Positions 14,636 to 16,046 of a DNA stretch of 16,046 nucleotides are shown here, piece after piece (within the stretch, counting starts at the first letter, position 1; every line of letters starts with the position of its first letter). The translations under genes and the position numbers were made by a program. The stretch lies in NCBI GenBank assembly GCA_041649615.1, contig JBAZMT010000017.1:1-16046 (forward strand), given 5' to 3'. Source of the stretch: JALOAR01 sp041649615. GTDB lineage: Bacteria > Patescibacteriota > Minisyncoccia > UBA6257 > Colwellbacteraceae. The notes beneath the pieces are model-generated. The model did not search any database. It was given only the letters and a program-made list of their open reading frames with translations, and was not told the origin of the DNA.

Positions 14636-15130
14636 ATGAACAAGATACCTCTCTTTCGACGTTTTCTGATGGTGATGGCGATGCTCGCTGCCGTGCCGAC
14701 CGTTTCGAGTTGTGCATGGTGGGCAGAGAACAAGGGCGACGTGAAGTCTGTGGTCCAGACCGTGGACGAAGTGGCTCAGGCTCTTTGCGGTGTCTTCTAC
14801 GGCGACAAGATGAACATCAGCGTTCAGGACGCGGTGAAGACGTTCTGCGATGCTCGAGATAAGTACGAGCCGTGGATCGATCAGGTGCTCGCTGGAGCCA
14901 AGGCTGGTGGAGATGCCAAGCTAGCTCCCAAGGCCAGCGCGGCTCCTACCCCATCGGCCCTCGGTGATCCTTGGGCCAAGCCTGTCCAAGTACCGACGCC
15001 GGTTCAAGAGACGACCGCGGTTCTTGCCCCGGCCCCTGCCGCTGCTCCAGTTCAGCAGGCCCCAACCCCTGCTCCAGTCGTGGAACCCCCTGCCAAAGGC
15101 AAGCCAGGGGTGAAGGGCGTGGCGAAGTAG
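14636..15130 (+). CDS. Lipoprotein with Pro/Ala-rich tail, possible outer spanin-like part
   Basis: 164 aa with a clear lipoprotein signal: basic N-terminus (NKIPLFRRF), hydrophobic core (LMVMAMLAAVPTV), and lipobox V-S-S-C with Cys26. The mature protein has a helical region with two Cys (about residues 52 and 71), then from about residue 92 a Pro/Ala/Val-rich tail such as 'APAPAAAPVQQAPTPAPVVE' and a basic end. Such tails cross the periplasm in many Gram-negative lipoproteins. It is just after the holin candidate and just before the protease, so a lysis role (outer-membrane disruption, like a spanin) is reasonable but not proven. A superinfection or surface lipoprotein is the alternative. 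ATG 14636 follows AGGAAC. No inner-membrane spanin partner was recognised. Confidence 0.75.
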   Translation: MNKIPLFRRFLMVMAMLAAVPTVSSCAWWAENKGDVKSVVQTVDEVAQALCGVFYGDKMNISVQDAVKTFCDARDKYEPWIDQVLAGAKAGGDAKLAPKASAAPTPSALGDPWAKPVQVPTPVQETTAVLAPAPAAAPVQQAPTPAPVVEPPAKGKPGVKGVAK

Positions 15131-15132
15131 CC

Positions 15133-15945
15133 ATGCTCAACCGGCTATTGAGTAGCCTGAGGCCTGGTCCCAAGCGGCCGGGCCTTGGGCTGCTCGGACC
15201 GGACGTCAGGGCTCCCCAAGAACAGGGGAAGGGTGATTGGGGCTTCGATAAACTCGGGCTCGCCTCGGCGTCAATATCGCGTGCTGACTTGACCAGTCTT
15301 GTCGTCAGCATCCTGAACCAGCAATCGACACAATCGTGCGTCAGCAATGCTTGGGAACAGGCCTTGCGCATGGAGCGCAAGCGTCTCGGCTACCCTGTGA
15401 TCTTGGGTTCGAGGCTTTTCGGCTACTCGAACTCGCGCGCTGAGCACTTCGAAGAGAAGATCGATTCTGGAACGTACCTTCGAACCTATGCATGGGCATT
15501 GAAGAAGGTCGGCAGTTGCCCAGAAACGACATGGCCGTTCGACCCTAGCAAGGTGAACGTTCACCCGCCTGCTCGTGCATACCGCGAAGCATGGGCTCTT
15601 CGAGGGATTCGCGGTTACTACAAGATCTATGAGACAGGCTACGCTCGCACCGAAGCCGTACGAGCCGCGCTGGCCGCTGGCAAAGCCGTTGTCTTTGGCG
15701 CTGCGATTGACGAAGCGTTCCTGAACTCTTCAGGTCCTTCGCTCATCAAGAAGCCAACGAGCATCTTCGGATATCACGCGATGTGCTTCTGCGCGTACGA
15801 ACCGGACGAGCAGAACGGTGACTATAAGTACAAGACCGTGAACTCGTGGACAGATCAATGGCGCAATGGTGGCTTCGTACACTTGACGGAGGAATACGTG
15901 CAATGGTCGGAACTAAGAGACTTGTGGGTTGTTTCGCTTGTTTGA
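15133..15945 (+). CDS. Papain-family (C1) cysteine protease
   Basis: 270 aa from ATG 15133. An upstream in-frame start at 14971 lies inside the lipoprotein gene and was not used. The catalytic set is visible: oxyanion Gln63 and nucleophile Cys69 in NQQSTQSCVSNA (spacing six, as in papain Gln19-Cys25), His215 in FGYHAMCFCAYE, and Asn237 in VNSWTDQWRNGGF. The middle 'SRLFGYSNSRAEHFEEKIDS' plus 'GTYLRTYAWALKKVGSCPET' matches the bacterial C1 pattern 'S..F.Y...R.......DsG...R.....L...G.C.e..WPf'. It has no signal peptide, so release could depend on the nearby holin candidate. The substrate is unknown: host proteins, phage structural proteins, or peptide cross-links (papain-fold NlpC/P60 enzymes cut those, but this is the C1 branch). 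Its lysis-region location is unusual. Confidence 0.88.
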   Translation: MLNRLLSSLRPGPKRPGLGLLGPDVRAPQEQGKGDWGFDKLGLASASISRADLTSLVVSILNQQSTQSCVSNAWEQALRMERKRLGYPVILGSRLFGYSNSRAEHFEEKIDSGTYLRTYAWALKKVGSCPETTWPFDPSKVNVHPPARAYREAWALRGIRGYYKIYETGYARTEAVRAALAAGKAVVFGAAIDEAFLNSSGPSLIKKPTSIFGYHAMCFCAYEPDEQNGDYKYKTVNSWTDQWRNGGFVHLTEEYVQWSELRDLWVVSLV

Positions 15946-16046
15946 TCATCTGCTCGTGCACGATACAGAAGAAGGAACCAGTCGTTGGTCCAGCGCCAGA
16001 CGGGCCGGCTCCTGAGCTCTGCGGTACCGTCTGTCAACGGTGGAAG
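15903..16046 (+). CDS. Small lipoprotein, partial (runs off window), overlapping the protease gene
   Basis: An ATG at 15903 in another frame, inside the end of the protease gene, opens a frame to the window end (48 codons). GGAGG at 15888-15892 is ten bases upstream. The start has a short basic N-terminus, hydrophobic core and lipobox-like Cys: MVGTKRLVGCFACLIICSC, with Cys17 (L-I-I-C) or Cys19 as the lipid site. After it comes a Pro/Gly-rich mature part (VVGPAPDGPAPELCG) with further Cys. The 43-base overlap with the upstream gene recalls the arrangement of small outer-membrane spanin lipoproteins (Rz1), though those overlap Rz and not a protease. The 3' end is outside the window, so length is unknown. 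Confidence 0.62.
   Translation, partial: MVGTKRLVGCFACLIICSCTIQKKEPVVGPAPDGPAPELCGTVCQRWK

Noticed and set aside
14971..15132. Upstream extension of the protease frame
   Set aside because: It lies inside the Pro-rich end of the lipoprotein gene and its residues look off-frame; ATG 15133 directly after the lipoprotein stop is the better start.
1..16046. Search for CRISPR arrays, tRNA genes, insertion sequences, attachment sites
   Set aside because: No spaced direct repeats, cloverleaf-like stretches, transposase frames or integrase were seen by eye on either strand.
1..16046. Extracellular injection system (eCIS) or type VI secretion cluster
   Set aside because: A single sheath-type end and tube, a chaperone frameshift and a Mu-type gene order with fibres and a holin candidate fit a phage or tailocin better; no AAA+ ATPase or PAAR/VgrG effector pattern was seen in this window.

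Overview
The window is a compact, all-plus-strand late gene block of a contractile-tailed (myovirus-type) phage, prophage or tailocin. The order matches the tail module of phage Mu and its relatives: sheath C-terminus, tail tube, frameshifted tail-assembly chaperone, tape measure, DNA_circ_N/gpN-like protein, gp44-like hub, gp45-like spike, gp25/W-like wedge, baseplate-J wedge, DUF2313/gp48-like protein, then fibres. No capsid, terminase, integrase, replication or tRNA gene is visible, so intact phage, integrated prophage and headless tailocin cannot be told apart from this window. The host is probably Gram-negative, because two lipoproteins with lipoboxes lie in a lysis-like cassette. The Pro/Ala-rich lipoprotein tail and the moderate-to-high GC would fit Myxococcota or other Deltaproteobacteria-like hosts, but that is only a guess.

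Layout. 1-1402: tail shaft (sheath end, tube, then chaperone). A strong hairpin follows the tube gene. The chaperone carries a C_CCT_TTA slippery heptamer and a downstream -1 frame that fills the otherwise empty gap before the tape measure. 1389-3359: tape measure. 3369-6213: hub, with a DNA_circ_N plus LysM-like protein, a gp27/gp44-like hub and an OB-fold spike. 6223-6884: two unusual small genes in the place where a spike-tip protein would sit, an Ala/Gly/Thr-rich 109-aa protein and a very hydrophobic Leu-Pro repeat protein. 6994-10282: baseplate wedge (gp25-like, J-like, an unassigned 165-aa protein, DUF2313-like). 10285-14120: accessory and fibre region with a winged-helix-like small protein, a beta-rich fibre, two small beta-rich proteins, and a long fibre with three short collagen-like Gly-X-Y blocks and a jelly-roll-like end. 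14151-16046: probable lysis/exit cassette with an LL-H-type holin candidate, a lipoprotein, a papain-family (C1) cysteine protease with the full Gln-Cys-His-Asn set, and the start of a second lipoprotein overlapping the protease gene.

Genes are packed with few or no gaps, often as TGATG or TAATG stop-start overlaps (4301, 5467, 6552, 7452, 11728) or short overlaps (10655, 12144), which implies translational coupling in one long transcript. No promoter was recognised inside the window. The most noteworthy items are the frameshift signal, the Leu-Pro repeat protein as a possible non-PAAR spike tip, the papain-like protease in the lysis region, and the winged-helix-like gene embedded among fibre genes.
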